Of a DNA stretch of 64,000 nt, positions 10,690 to 22,789 are shown piece after piece. Every line of letters starts with the position of its first letter. Within the stretch, counting starts at the first letter, position 1. Source of the stretch: Nepenthes gracilis. Lineage: Eukaryota > Streptophyta > Magnoliopsida > Caryophyllales > Nepenthaceae. The stretch is from NCBI GenBank assembly GCA_033239525.1, contig BSYO01000004.1, positions 10,392,037-10,456,036 on the forward strand. Reading direction: 5' to 3'. Both the position numbers and the translations under genes were made by a program. Under the pieces are notes generated by a model, which was given only the letters and a program-made list of their open reading frames with translations, was not told the origin of the DNA and searched no databases.

Positions 10690-13065
10690 AGGAATTGTAA
10701 GCCTCAAAGTCACATTGAGAACACAATATAAGACCGCTTCTCATTACAAGAATTTCCCAATAGTAGATCTACATTTGATTAATAATGTAATCTTGGGAAG
10801 GTCATGCTTGCCTACATTCGGGACAGCCACCTCCATCCCACACTGAAAAATAAAGCTCAACATAAAGTGCAAGATTGAAGAGGTAAGGGGAGACCAGATT
10901 AACTGGATAAGCTACTATTTAACATAGATTGATAACTCGATTCCTCGTTTATGATAGATCAAGGCACATATTATTACAAAGGAAAACCCTTTGTCTTAAA
11001 GAAAGGTGGCACCATATATCAAAGGCTAGTGAATAAATATTCGTGCGGTAGATTGGATGTAACATTGAGGTCTACATGGATAATATACTGGTCAATAGTA
11101 TGCATGTTAACAATCACATCAAAGATTTGATAAAGACTTTTGATATACTTTGGACTTACCAAATTAAGCCAAACCCAAAAAAGTATATGTTTGAAGTCAA
11201 AGTTCTTGTGTTTTATAATCACTTAGTGTAGGATAAAAATAAACTCGGAAAAAATTAAAACGTTCTTAGATAAAGGAGCTACCCATGTTAGCCAAGAACA
11301 TCTAGAGTTTTAACAGGCAATTAATGACATTGTTGTAACCATGGCCAAACTAGGTAAATCATAATTGTCTTTCTTATTCTTTAAGGCCTTAAGAGGAGCT
11401 AAGATAAATGAATTTTGATAGATAGATGAGTGTTAAAAAGCCTTCCAAGATTTAAAGGAGTATCTGGAACTTCCACTTCTATTGACCTGCCCTAAGGTGT
11501 GCAAAAATCTGTACTTGTATCTAACCATATTAGACATGACCCTAAGCATCGTGCTAATTGTAGAAGAGTCAATGGTCCAAATGTTGGTATACTACATCAA
11601 GAATATTTTTATTGATTCATAATCTAGATATAATTAGATTAGGAAGACTGTTGGCCTTAGTATTTTTAGTAAGAAAACTCCAACCCTATTTTAAAGCTTA
11701 CAAGATAATGGTCTTTATCGACCAACCTCTAAGAAGAATCTATTAGAAATCAAAAGTATTCTAACGATTAATCAAGTAATCTATTGAACTGGCGAGTTTG
11801 ATATAAAGTTCTAAACCTGACCATCAGTGAAGGGCTAGAGTTTGATAGACTTTATTGTTAAAACAATAACCTTAGGCTCAACAGAGAAGACAGAAGAACC
11901 TTTGGAGACTCCCCTCAATATAGCACTGTTTTGTTAGACCCTCCACGTTGATGGGGCATCATGTTAAATGGGTGGCAAAGCGGTAATGATCCTAAACTCT
12001 TCTAAGGGTATTAAGCTCAAATATTCAATCACATTTAGATTTATAGTAATTAATATTGTAGCCGATTATAAAACTCTATTAATCGACTTAAAGCTAGCCA
12101 AGGAGTGCTCCATCAAGAATTTGACTATATACAATGACTCTGAGTTAATAGTTAATAAAAAACTGAACAACTTTAAATCCAATTACTCATATCTGACAAA
12201 GTACTTGAGTAAGGCATATATTCCCCTATTAGCCCTTGACAACTACAAGATCATCCATATTGCCCATAAAGAAAATTAGGAAGCTAATCATCTCTCCAAG
12301 ATGGAGACATCAGGGTGCTTAAAGTAATACACACGAGATATGCGAGGGATTCTCCAAAGTCCTAGAATATAGAAGTAGGATAAAGTTTTTCAATTGTCTG
12401 ATTAGACGATTTAGATGAGCCCTTACCTAGAGCACATTCAATCCAGCCAGTTCCCGTACGACTAGGTAGAAACCAAGTGAGTGGCAAAGATAGCAAGTTG
12501 GTTCATGATAATGGATGGATTATTCTGTCATAGGAGCTATTTTCTACTGTATATTTGGTGCTTAATATTACAAAAAGCTAATGATGCATTCAGAGAAGCA
12601 CAGATTTACATTTGTGGGGCACACATTAAAGAAACTCGCTTTTAAGATAATGAGGTAAGAATATTACGAGCCAACCATAAAATGAGATACCATTGAGTTC
12701 ATTAAGAAGTATAACAATTTCTAGATCCATTGGAGAATCCCAAAACATCCACCTGCGGAGCTCAAGGCCTTTTAGGCTCTTGATCCTTTATATAATGAGG
12801 GTTGAGTATATTAAGACTTATTTCTTGTGGCATCAAGGAATGTGTCTTACTATATTCTATAGAGAAATGGGCAAACAAAATAACCAACTGAATGATCATC
12901 AACGGATTGAGGACTAGGTTGGCCAAGGCTAGAGGAGTATAGGTTGATGAACTCTCCCTGATAATTTGGGTAAACCAGACAACACCTAGAAAGACTACCC
13001 AGGAGAAACATTTCACCTTATGTTTCAGCATGGAAGCTATAATTCTAATAGAGAAGGACTTGCCG
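10690..13065 (+). pseudogene. pol: pol of old Tat element, part 1 (PR linker, RT, RNase H, aRNH, integrase)
   Basis: Readable in pieces across frames. At 10694-10910 is the linker after protease (GIVSLKVTLRTQYKT, then VILGRSCLPTFG, EEVRGDQ). At 10985-11220 is RT (PFVLKKGGTIYQRLVNK, then NIEVYMDNILVNS; the active-site YVDD equivalent reads YMDN). At 11330-11600 is the RT-connected RNase H. At 11968-12279 is the second RNase H (LAKECSIKNLTIYNDSELIV), where the segment equivalent to AEYEAL reads ADYKTL. Near 12940-13065 is the integrase C-terminal part with SMEAIILIEKDLP, equivalent to the usual GSEAVIP motif. Dozens of stops and frameshifts make it non-functional. Confidence 0.8.
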
Positions 13066-13960
13066 TGTAATGGGGTCGGCAGGAATGGGCCGGTTAAGTA
13101 TGAATGCCCATGGATTCAGCAGTGGACCCAGAAGACATCCGACCTACAAGCCCAAGGGCCGGTCAACATTTTCATTGACCCAAAACAGTGCCCCAGCCGA
13201 CTGGACGGCCCAAATTGGGCTCAGCCCAATCCGGATGGCCCATTAAGTTCTTCTTGCACGTTAGAAATTGCTTACCTTAGCCAACCTGACACCCTGAATA
13301 TTGTCTTTGATTGCAATTTCTCTAGGACTATAGAACTCCAACTCAATGGATCTCTCATAACAGTAACTTTCAATTCAACGAATCTCATATAATAGCAACC
13401 CAATATCCGACGCGTCCAACATCTTATCGAAAAATGAAGGGATCATCTTGATTGATCACGGTTGCACTATTCAATGCTTACGATCCTTATGCCAGCTTGC
13501 CAAATTTGCATGGGTAGCTGGTGGCCAGCCTTGGTGCCTAAGCAAGACTGAGTTGGCTTAAGAGTTATAAAAAAATTCTAGAGACAAACTCCAAGGGACA
13601 TACTTGTAGTCCCGCTCAGACACGCCCGCAAGCACCCACATTCAAGAGCTCTCAAGTGACTACTCTTAGTATAAAGAGCCTCCTAAGCATTCATGTAAGT
13701 GCATCACCATATCAAAGTTGCTCCATGTCTAGCATAACCTCTGAGTTAGACTCAAAGAACCCACATTCTTATATCATCATGCATACCCCTTATCCCTACA
13801 TCTTTTTATCATTTTAGAAAAATTATTGATTTGAGTATCAAAAGATAAATTGGAGAGTTAGTCCTTTCAATACTCTGACCTCTTATTTTTGAATTGTGTA
13901 CAATATTCAGGCCATATTCACTTCGACCCGAAAATTATGTGGCACCCTAATCCGTCAGCA
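13066..13960 (+). mobile_element. Solo LTR inside the Tat integrase region
   Basis: An 895-bp block starting TGTAATGGGG and ending CGTCAGCA interrupts the integrase reading between its PIEIGLP-like motif and the segment that resumes at 13961. A TATA box TATAAAG is at 13670-13676. There is no primer site or coding sequence, so a solo LTR is the best reading. The flanks TGCCG and ATCCG could be a decayed 5-bp duplication (3 of 5). The open frame at 13030-13392 is integrase running into the LTR. Confidence 0.65.
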
Positions 13961-14345
13961 ATCCGAGTTAAGGACGCATCATCGTGATATAGGGTGACTT
14001 ACTTTAATTAAGAGCAAAATTGTCAATTCCTAAGGCAAAACCTAGACCTCCTAGAGGAGTTTAGAAGCATGTCACTAATCTGGACAGTGTCGCCCCAACA
14101 ACAGGTGGCGAGATATTACAATCAAAAGGTGAAGGTGTAAGCATTCGAGTAGGCAACTTAGTACTATGATGTATTGAGCCACCGGAAAATAGCATACATA
14201 AATAAGCTGTCCTCGACATGGGAGGGACCCTTCTTAGAAATTGTTGCACTCCGAAATGAGGTGTATGAACTACGGTCCCACGATTGAATAGAAAAGTAGT
14301 TTCACGAACATATAATGTCCTTCACGTTAAAAAAATTCTATCAAT
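13961..14345 (+). pseudogene. pol: pol of old Tat element, part 2 (integrase C-terminus)
   Basis: Continues the integrase after the solo LTR: NLDLLEEFRSMS, then QVARYYNQKVK, WEGPFLEIV, NEVYELRS and a final LKKFYQ, the usual end of a Tat pol. The same motifs in the same order occur at 57722-58040 on the minus strand (LDLLEEARNVA, RCYNKKVKAK, LKRYYQ), which fixes the frame and the end. Confidence 0.8.
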
Positions 14346-15229
14346 GATTATCCAAATGATGAGTATAGAGGTACACCCTGTCTCTTACTTAGGATTGTTT
14401 GTACAATCTCACATGTATTTCTATTTTATAAATAAAGTGAATTTTAATTAAATTTTGTTCAATTTTATATACTCGTATGTTTGTTTGAAATCTCACAAGT
14501 ACAATATTTAGATCAAAATTTACCCCGATTCAAACAATCAATTTCGACACTCTATTTACTAAATACACCAACCTAAATACGTGGTCTTTTAAAATGTACG
14601 TCCGAAGATATCATACGGTCATCAAGATGGTCACACACCACTTTACATCAAGGCTGAAGTGCCTGAGACTAGCTAGTCCAGCACCCCCACAAGAGACTAA
14701 GACTAAAATGGATAGAAGTCAATTAAGCACAATTATAAGGATAGTCACCAAACTATTAAATCTTATGGACACTTTAATGCATAAGTAGTGACAAAGCCCC
14801 CTTGCAAGACACGCACTTTCAATCACATGGTCAATGACCAGGGTTCACAAAAACTGAAAACTATGGTCCAATAGCTTAGCTAGATGTCCATTGGGCAATT
14901 AGATGATCTACAAGGTAAAACACTTCTATGCCTGAGAGCTGAGAAGCCATTAAGCATTCATATAGAAGTACTAATGAATTATTCAATGAATATTTTTGAA
15001 TATCTATTGATTTATCAAGTTATCCATCCAGGCATGCTAAGAGGAGCAAGGGATTCGATTAGATCAAGGGTTTGATTACCAAACCTTTATATTTGCTAAA
15101 ATGTAGAGGGCATAATACATACATCAAAGTCAAAGTCGGAAAGAAGGGGGATCCAGAGGGTTCACTGCTATAAAGGCATCCACTTCAGGCTTTGCAATAG
15201 GCACTTCAAAACTGGTACGGTTCCCAAAA
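14346..15229. other. Tat spacer between pol and extra ORF, no gene seen
   Basis: Sequence between the pol end and the antisense ORF relic. ORFs at 14594-14788 and 14884-15075 have no domain and are not conserved in the other Tat copy. The stretch after 14400 is AT-rich and could contain transcription end signals. Confidence 0.5.
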
Positions 15230-15656
15230 TTTTTGACCTCTGAGTTAAGGGTGGCCCTAGCATTTCCTAAATCGAGGCAACCCAAAGGAAAGCCAAGAGC
15301 CATCAAGCAAACTAGTGTCCTGAAAAGATTAATCCTTTCGTTAAACCAAGCATCCAGAAGGAAACTAATCCCTTCAGCACGAATACTCCTTCGAAGTCTC
15401 TTGGCATCTTATCAACCTACCGCAAATCAGTGACATGCTCTATGGCTATAGCCCGTTGGCTTGCCTCACCTACCCCATTCTCAACTAGATAGGCAGATGT
15501 TTTGAATTAGGAAGCCCTGGCATTGGCAACAGCTCCTTGGGTATCAACTTCGGCCTTAAGATCCTCAACTGTAGTTATTTGATCATCAGCAATATAAACC
15601 TCATCCTCGACATCGGTATATATGCCATCCAGTCAGCTAGTTCTTTCTCTAACTCT

Positions 15657-16385
15657 TGTTGGGGGTCACTCCAGTGTGAAAGTTCTTGTAACCGAAAGAT
15701 TTGGACAGAGCATGTGAACTTTATATACTACTATACACAGAATATGCAAATAAAATTTCGGTCAATACCGACCGGTCAACAGAGGCATTGACCGGTCATG
15801 TGGGGAGGACGGTCAACGGGCGTTGACCAACCTTGTGGAGAACGCGAACGGTGGAATGTGGACCGTCTATCAGGAAATCCATAATTGTGCCAGCTCAGAA
15901 GATTTTCTGAGGATACATGATCTCAAACTGTTATACAAGAGTCGTTTTTGTACAGCGTATATTCATATTGTTGGTAAGGATAGATATTGTCAGTGGATAT
16001 GGAATATTCCTCAGATTTGCTTAATATGGGCATCGATATTAAAAGCAAGTAGACGGACTTGCTATTTAGTGAGAGACAGGTGTGTGATGCTAAGTGAAAA
16101 AAAAAACAAAGAAAGAGTGAAAATGGTGAAGGAGAGAATTGTGAGCAACACGCAGTGTATTGCTTGTACTCTGTTCTTTGTTTCTTTTTTCTCTTGCATT
16201 TGTGTAATAGTGAAAATTGTTCCCAACTTCACATAGTGGAATTAGTTTCATGGACAGATTGTCCTGTAGTTTTTCCTATATTTGATAAGGGTTTTCCACG
16301 TAAAAAATCGGGTGTTCATTCTCTTCTTCCTCATTCATTTACTGTATCTATCTGTGGGATAGTCGAACTCCTTCTAACCCCAACA
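15657..16385. mobile_element. Solo LTR with TGTTGGGG...CCCCAACA ends
   Basis: A 729-bp block with 8-bp inverted termini TGTTGGGG and CCCCAACA. Flanking pentamers ACTCT (15652-15656) and ACCCT (16386-16390) fit a target duplication with one substitution. Removing it restores one minus-strand frame across the junction of the antisense ORF relic. No primer site or gag-pol is inside. The terminal style suggests Copia. ORFs at 15823-16412 lie wholly or largely in it and are not genes. Confidence 0.8.
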
Positions 16386-16436
16386 ACCCTCCCACATTTC
16401 CCACGGCAGTGATGGCTTTCATTGCCAAGGCATCAA

Positions 16437-16446
16437 TCTTGATAGG
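16437..16446 (+). repeat. Left direct repeat flanking the foldback element
   Basis: TCTTGATAGG, repeated exactly at 16610-16619. It fits a target-site duplication of 9-10 bp. Confidence 0.6.
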
Positions 16447-16450
16447 GAAC

Positions 16451-16603
16451 GGGGGATCCTGCTTCGCGGAGCAGGATTTCGCCCCATAAATAGGTTTTTT
16501 TTTTTTTTTTTTTTGATTTCAAATTTCACGCCAAACTAAAAAAAAAAAAAAAAAAACCCTTTTTATGGGGCGAAACATCCTGCTCCGCGGAGCAGGATCC
16601 CCC
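16451..16603. mobile_element. Foldback MITE with nested palindromic arms
   Basis: The left arm GGGGGATCCTGCTTCGCGGA and following bases to ATAAATAGG is mirrored by the right arm ending GCGGAGCAGGATCCCCC. Each arm contains its own near-perfect palindrome centred on CGCGG or CCGCGG (ATCCTGCTCCGCGGAGCAGG and one base more on the right). Runs of 18-19 T and 18 A inside the arms extend the stem around a loop of about 30 bp. Exact 10-bp direct repeats TCTTGATAGG lie outside. Lacks coding capacity. The duplication length points to a Mutator-like or related superfamily. Confidence 0.75.
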
Positions 16604-16609
16604 AATCCG

Positions 16610-16619
16610 TCTTGATAGG
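16610..16619 (+). repeat. Right direct repeat flanking the foldback element
   Basis: TCTTGATAGG, identical to 16437-16446. Confidence 0.6.
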
Positions 16620-18130
16620 TGGGTAACTTCCTGCTTCGAGTACAGGACAGGATCATATTCCTGCCTTTTAATCAAGAGGAATTGAGAACTGCAACAGGGT
16701 AAGAGTTAGCAAATATCATATTACAAAAAAACTCAAATATAAGTTGAAGGGAGAAGAAAACCTCTCGGGAAAGGATTTGATTCTCCTCTGGCAAAGAGCC
16801 GAATGAGGAATCAATTGTTGTATAACCGAGAGACAAAGTACGCGGCAGATAGTTGATGGGAAGAATCGGTTGAAAATAGGGGTAGTGGCACCAAAAGTTC
16901 CGTCAAAGCACAATGATCTTCTACTTCTCAAAGCAGGGATTCCTGAAAGGACCGCAATGGTGTGAGCTGGCAAAGCAGCAATATCAGCAGTCCCTTAGCA
17001 GACACCACCCTGATCTGGGAAATTGCGTATACAATCAAGGCCCATTTCCCCCAGAATGGACTCTTTAGGAGTGCTAGGCTCTGTGAGAACGCTTTCTTGG
17101 TCTGGAAGGTCATCTTTGTTAACAGAAGGGTGAGGAGACTTGGGCGATTTATTGTCTAGCTTCTTAATGTTAAAAACAGAGATCCCTCTTTCTTCTCTGA
17201 GATGGGAACCAAGGAACTGCAGAAGAAGTTGGAGGGAGGATAAAGTCTGCTAATTGAAGCACTAGTGAAGGTGAAATTGAGGACTGTAACTCTTCATCAG
17301 CAACTCCCTCGGCCACGCACTCATAAAGGATAGCATAAACATACCCCGATTTTTCACTTCAAACCAGGGGGGTAGTCACATATACATTTAGACTACGAAT
17401 AGCAGAACTGTGGGAGCGATTATCATCTTAACCAACAACTGTGGAGACCTTAAGACTATCCCTTTTCTCCTCTTCAAAGGGCAAAGATGGATATCACCGA
17501 CAGTGGACCCCCAAGAATTGCATACCATCAGGCACTAGACAAGTCAATCCTGTGCACTTCACTCATGTGCTAGATGATCAGATTAGTCTTTTGTTTTGTA
17601 AAGAACTTCTTACAATCACCTACTGCACCAGAATAAGCCGGATTTATATTATGTCATTTATTAGATAAGGGCTAGTTGGTTAACACCGTGACAAAGAAGA
17701 ATCAATTCTCAGAATTCTTCACGAAGTGAGGGTTCCCCTAACATGAACTCGTTGTATGGGGTTAGTGAGATCCATTCACTTTCCATATTAAATCTAAAAA
17801 TAACCTTAATTAACTTGGCATCCAATTCCTTCTCATGCTACTTAAATAAAATACATAAAGCCACCAAATATCGGATGATATTAAAATGCGGTTGTACAAT
17901 TGGTATCCACAATGCATGCATAACCTCCATAATTATCTTACAATGGAAAGACATATCTTACTATTTAAATGGACTTTATATATAATAATGAAGTTGTCAG
18001 GAGTGGACAAGACCCTTCCATTTGGTGCGGGAACGACAAGGAGAATAACGAAAGGAACATCATGCTTATCATAGAGAGCTAATATACTAGGTAGCGTTAA
18101 GACAAGTGATACCAGAGGCGATAATCTCAA

Positions 18131-19740
18131 AGTAGCATGACGACATGATGAATAAAGAAGACAGTTTGGAGCTCTTTAAACCTACCAATCTCAAGAAACG
18201 CAACTCTAAATCATCACTATTGATCTCAAAGTGTTTGACTTAAATGAAACTAAAAATGGTGATCAAACAGGAGAAATTGAAAGGTCACTGAAGCTTTAGT
18301 GAAACAATGTGTTTCACCAAGGAGACATCCCTTACTAAAACTATGCATTTGGACACAATGGGTTCTCATTGCAAATAGTATGTTTGATTTCGATACAAAG
18401 CAACTCTTCAAAATGGGGTCCAACCATCAAAATGACGTATCGGGTTTTCGAGAAAATGAATCCTTTTCAAGGAAAACATTCATAGTATATGCATTACCAG
18501 ACAATCATATTAGGCTCACATGATCTATCATATGCAATTGTAAAAGAGGCAATTGGAACTTAATTAGGCCCAAATGGCAAATAAAGGGCAACTTCATTAC
18601 TTAAATTTTACTCAAATGATGATCCCAAGTGTAGTAAATATTTTTAATTGGCATGGATCTATAGATATAAGTTGAGATTAGGTAAGAGGCCCATTTTGTT
18701 AGAGGGCTCAGGCCGAGCTATTATAATTTTAAGAAATCGGATATCCACAATGAGAATTCTTCCAATAGTTTGTCAATAATACGACCAATCCATGATGAGT
18801 TAACAAACAAGCAAATTATTAATTCCTCGAAAATTGTATCCTGTAAAACATTCATAAGTTGAAAAAGGATAATTAATAGTCTATTCCATGTGCAAGAGCA
18901 AAACAAATTGATATTTTATTAACTTAAACTCAAAATTTTATACAAACTGCATCTCTAGTCATATACGTTGATTTAGGCCCAATACCTGGGACAAGGAAAA
19001 GGAAAAGATGAGGTTGGACCAAGAGGATTTGCAATCTTTGTCTCCTAACAGATCACCATGCCCACCTTTAACATCACTTCTTTGACAAAGGTCGGAGGTG
19101 AATTAGGATGTCGCCTCCTCTACAACCTAAGAAATCACCAAAGAATTGTACAGACTAATTGAATGGCAAGGAGTAAATGATTGGCAACGGACTATGGCTC
19201 TAGTCATTGCCCAAAGGAGCTAAGACCGTTCCATATCTAAAAGAAAAAAAAACCAACATAGTCTTTATCGATAACACCCTACAAGGCACATTCACAGAGT
19301 AGCCTCTACTCCTCTTTTGTCTCATATGTATGATCCTCCAAAGGAAGTATGATGGAGAAGACATTTTAAACTCCAATAGTATTAGAAGCTAAAGGCAAAG
19401 TGTGAAGAAAACTAAAGATAAGTCTACCCTATTATAGGCAACAAAAGCAAGCTAAAAACACAATGCTTCGGGGCAACAAACTTGCCTAGTTATACCCATT
19501 CTCATTGTTATCATATGAACATAATGTAGAGAATCTTTGCGATAAAGGCCAATTGATATATAGTGATTGAATGACATAACAACTATGACTCAACAATGTA
19601 AAGGACTTAACACTTCTTAAGGAAAGGACGTCAATTTGAATTGATGAAAGAAGCCAACATGGAGGACTCTATTAATATCTTTGAAACGTAAATTCAAACT
19701 TTAATACTGAGAGTTATTATTAGATTTAACAAAAAATATC
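18131..19740. other. Tat spacer upstream of the antisense ORF relic, no gene seen
   Basis: Lies between the start of the extra ORF relic and the candidate LTR. In the intact arrangement it would hold the promoter of the extra ORF. I see no preserved TATA box or ORF that I can support. The ORFs at 18299-18523 and 18721-18906 lack domains. Confidence 0.45.
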
Positions 19741-20530
19741 TGATCTAGGCCCACCAACCCAATCGATGGATCAAGTAGGAGGCCCAAAGTTGATCAGTAG
19801 GCCTAATGGTGCACAACTCAAAAAGAAGTTCAACAAGTAAGTTTTCACTATAATCTAGATACTTCATGATGGTTGGCCAATTTATCAAATAGTTGAGATT
19901 TTAGTGTCTGTGTTATGCTTCTTGAGGTAGTTAGTGCTGAACTAGAAGAGCAAGTAGAAGGATGATGAGTTGCTATACTGAGCAGTTGACTCCTTATATT
20001 TAACCATTGTTTTACACATTCCTCCGGAACGCACAATTTGCACGTTCCCATGTGAAAAATTCACACCATAACTGATGATCGAGAACATTGGTAGTGGTGG
20101 CAAACTGGAATAGCCAACCATCCTTATTTTGAAATTGTGGCCTAAAACCCTAATACCTAGAGAACTAGTTATATATAACCTTTAGAATATCAAGCCACTA
20201 GCTGATCATACGATCTCTAAGGTTAGATCCTGCACCATTTATCCTACACAATAGAGGTCAGAATCTAGCTTCCAAAATACTTTACTCTCCTCACAAAAAT
20301 TTCTTCGGAGTTTAACCCTCAAGTCCTTTATTTTTTCTCTTCTCCTAACTTGTTTGTTACATACTATAACTGATTTGAGCATTGTAAAATAATTCTTAAA
20401 GTTGATACGAAATTCTCTAAAATTGTTATTTCAATTTGTGGTATGCAATATCTGTATTAAAAGGTCTAAGCCTGTTCTGACATCTCTCGTTGGGAAATCG
20501 AGTTCCACGCTACGAATTAAAATCAATCTA
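19741..20530 (+). repeat. Candidate 3' LTR of the old Tat element
   Basis: Starts TGATCTAGGCCC with repeated GGCCCA words, similar in style to the LTR at 53536-54656, whose element-strand start is TGATAGGTACACC. Near 20220-20400 there is a pyrimidine-rich stretch as in Tat LTR 3' parts. No second LTR is in the window, so the end is a guess. Confidence 0.35.
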
Positions 20531-20923
20531 ATTTCATGATATATTGAATAAAATTACTTTAAATCTAAGATGAAAATAAAAGTAATTTAGATTTTACATT
20601 TGAGAATAACCTTTTGAAAAATCTTGGTATGAAATTATGATACGCCACATTCAAATAAAGTGGCCCGGTCGACATTGAAGGCTTTGACACTTCTGGCTAG
20701 GTGTGGAAGTGGGCCATTCATGAATAAGACTTTTCGAAGGATTAAGTAAAGATTATATTTGACTATGATTAATAGTGAAAGAAAAACCATCGTAATCATA
20801 GTGATCAACATGGCTACGGAACTGGAAAATAAATTCACATTTCATTTCTTCTTCTTTAGAGTTTTTTTTTTTTTCCATGTTAGGTTGCATATCTGTATTA
20901 TTATTAATGGAATAAAATATCAC

Positions 20924-21951
<1,028 letters not shown>

Positions 21952-22287
21952 TCAAACCACTACTTTCTCAAGAAAGGCCGTGGAAGGATCAGCAAATCTC
22001 ATGGAGAAGGAGCGAGACAGACAATCCGGCTCATCCCATGCCAAACCCTGATCAAAATTCTGGGCATAACTGTACGGATCGTAGTAATAACCAGCCTGCC
22101 CGGCTTGCACCGGGGACTCTGAAAACCTCCTCTTTCCTTTCATTAGCACTCTTCTCCACATCACTTTCCATCTCGGCATCACCGACGATCCCCCTACGGT
22201 AAGCTCCACGGTTTCGAAGTCGTCATACGGCCGGCCTAGCTGCACGGCCCTCCTGCCGGAGCAGCAGCACAGGCTTCTCCTGTCCAT
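21952..22287 (-). CDS. Small uncharacterised plant protein, probable host gene
   Basis: 111 codons starting MDRRSLCCCSGRRAVQLG and ending FLEKVVV with TGA. The frame is open two codons upstream, but that codon is GTG, so the ATG at 22287 is the plant start. Middle: ETVELTVGG, then RWKVMWRRVLMKGKRR, a basic tryptophan-rich stretch. C-terminal part: YYYDPYSYAQNFDQG, then EPDCLSRSFSMRFADPS. From memory the last block resembles a short eudicot family of unknown function with YDPYSYxQNFD and SRSFSxRFADPS; I cannot name the family. No signal peptide or membrane segment. It is a GC-rich, apparently intronless, unbroken ORF in AT-rich surroundings, with a TATA box at a suitable distance. The best candidate for a working cellular gene here. 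Confidence 0.8.
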   Translation of the reverse strand: MDRRSLCCCSGRRAVQLGRPYDDFETVELTVGGSSVMPRWKVMWRRVLMKGKRRFSESPVQAGQAGYYYDPYSYAQNFDQGLAWDEPDCLSRSFSMRFADPSTAFLEKVVV

Positions 22288-22372
22288 TTGCACTGCAAAA
22301 TCTTCAGGCTTTGCGTGGGGAAGTTAGCAACTTTGGTGCGCCGAGGGACTCTGAAATGCCTGTGAAGGGACG

Positions 22373-22382
22373 GTTTATATAG
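22373..22382 (-). promoter_or_regulatory. TATA box of the host gene
   Basis: CTATATAAAC on the minus strand, about 90 bp upstream of the ATG at 22287. This would place transcription start near 22345 and give a leader of about 60 nt. Confidence 0.7.
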
Positions 22383-22789
22383 GGAAAAATGCATGGCCCC
22401 AAAATAAAGTAGTGAGAGGGATCGGAATGGTTAGAAGTTTGACTACATGGCTATCTGAGTAAGGTAGTATTTTTCAATTCGATAAAGGGTTTCTTTTAAA
22501 TGGATAAACTTTAGTAATTCTTAAAATATTTTTTAATTATATAATATTTTATCATTCATTTGTAGTAGTATGACCATATCAAAATAAATGGGCTAGCAGC
22601 CGTTATGTTATTAAAAAATATCTTATATGTTTTTAAATATGTCATTAAAATTCTTTTTTAATTAAATAATGAGCCTAGTTTGATTATAACAAGCACACTT
22701 GCCAATGGCTAGTTGGTAGTTTTGCAAGTTACAACTATTATAATATATTTAATTATTAAAATGAAGTAGGGTAAAAATAAAATGAGTAT
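22383..22789. other. Upstream region of host gene, no other gene
   Basis: Presumed promoter-proximal DNA of the minus-strand gene, turning AT-rich after about 22450. No further element recognised. Confidence 0.5.

Larger units (their letters stand above)
15230..18130 (-). pseudogene. Degenerate antisense extra ORF of the Tat element (homologue of 55313-56966)
   Basis: Read on the minus strand. Near 18050-17850 the frame IIIYKVHLNSKICLSIVR, then RLCMHCGYQLYNRILISS aligns with ICEAHLRSGLRLPLPDDL and the following segment of the ORF at 55313. Near 17725-17690 KNSEN, a stop, then FFFVTV aligns with KNRFFFVSV. Near 16440-15480 there is a coiled-coil-like part (KIDALAMKAITAVGNVG, ELEKELADWMAYI, VEDLKAEVDTQGAVANA). 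Position and orientation relative to pol equal those of the better copy. It is broken by many stops, a 729-bp solo LTR and a foldback element. The boundaries are approximate. Its role in the living element is unknown. Confidence 0.65.
10230..20530 (+). mobile_element. Old Ty3/Gypsy Tat-lineage element with nested insertions
   Basis: Plus-strand protease linker, RT, RNase H, a second (archaeal-type) RNase H and integrase (10690-14345) are followed by a spacer, an antisense extra ORF relic on the minus strand (18130-15230) and a candidate 3' LTR from 19741. The second RNase H after RT marks the Tat lineage. The order matches the better preserved Tat element at 53536-64000 in mirror image. No 5' LTR or clear gag was found, so the left boundary is where homology starts. 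Two solo LTRs and a foldback element have inserted into it. Confidence 0.75.

Noticed and set aside
13030..13392. 120-codon ORF taken as a gene
   Set aside because: It begins as the integrase motif of the Tat element and runs into the solo LTR at 13066.
15823..16412. ORFs of 137 and 85 codons
   Set aside because: Within or largely within the solo LTR 15657-16385, with no recognisable domain.
22288..22293. Upstream start of the host gene, two codons longer
   Set aside because: The codon at 22293 is GTG, not ATG. Plant translation would begin at the ATG at 22287.
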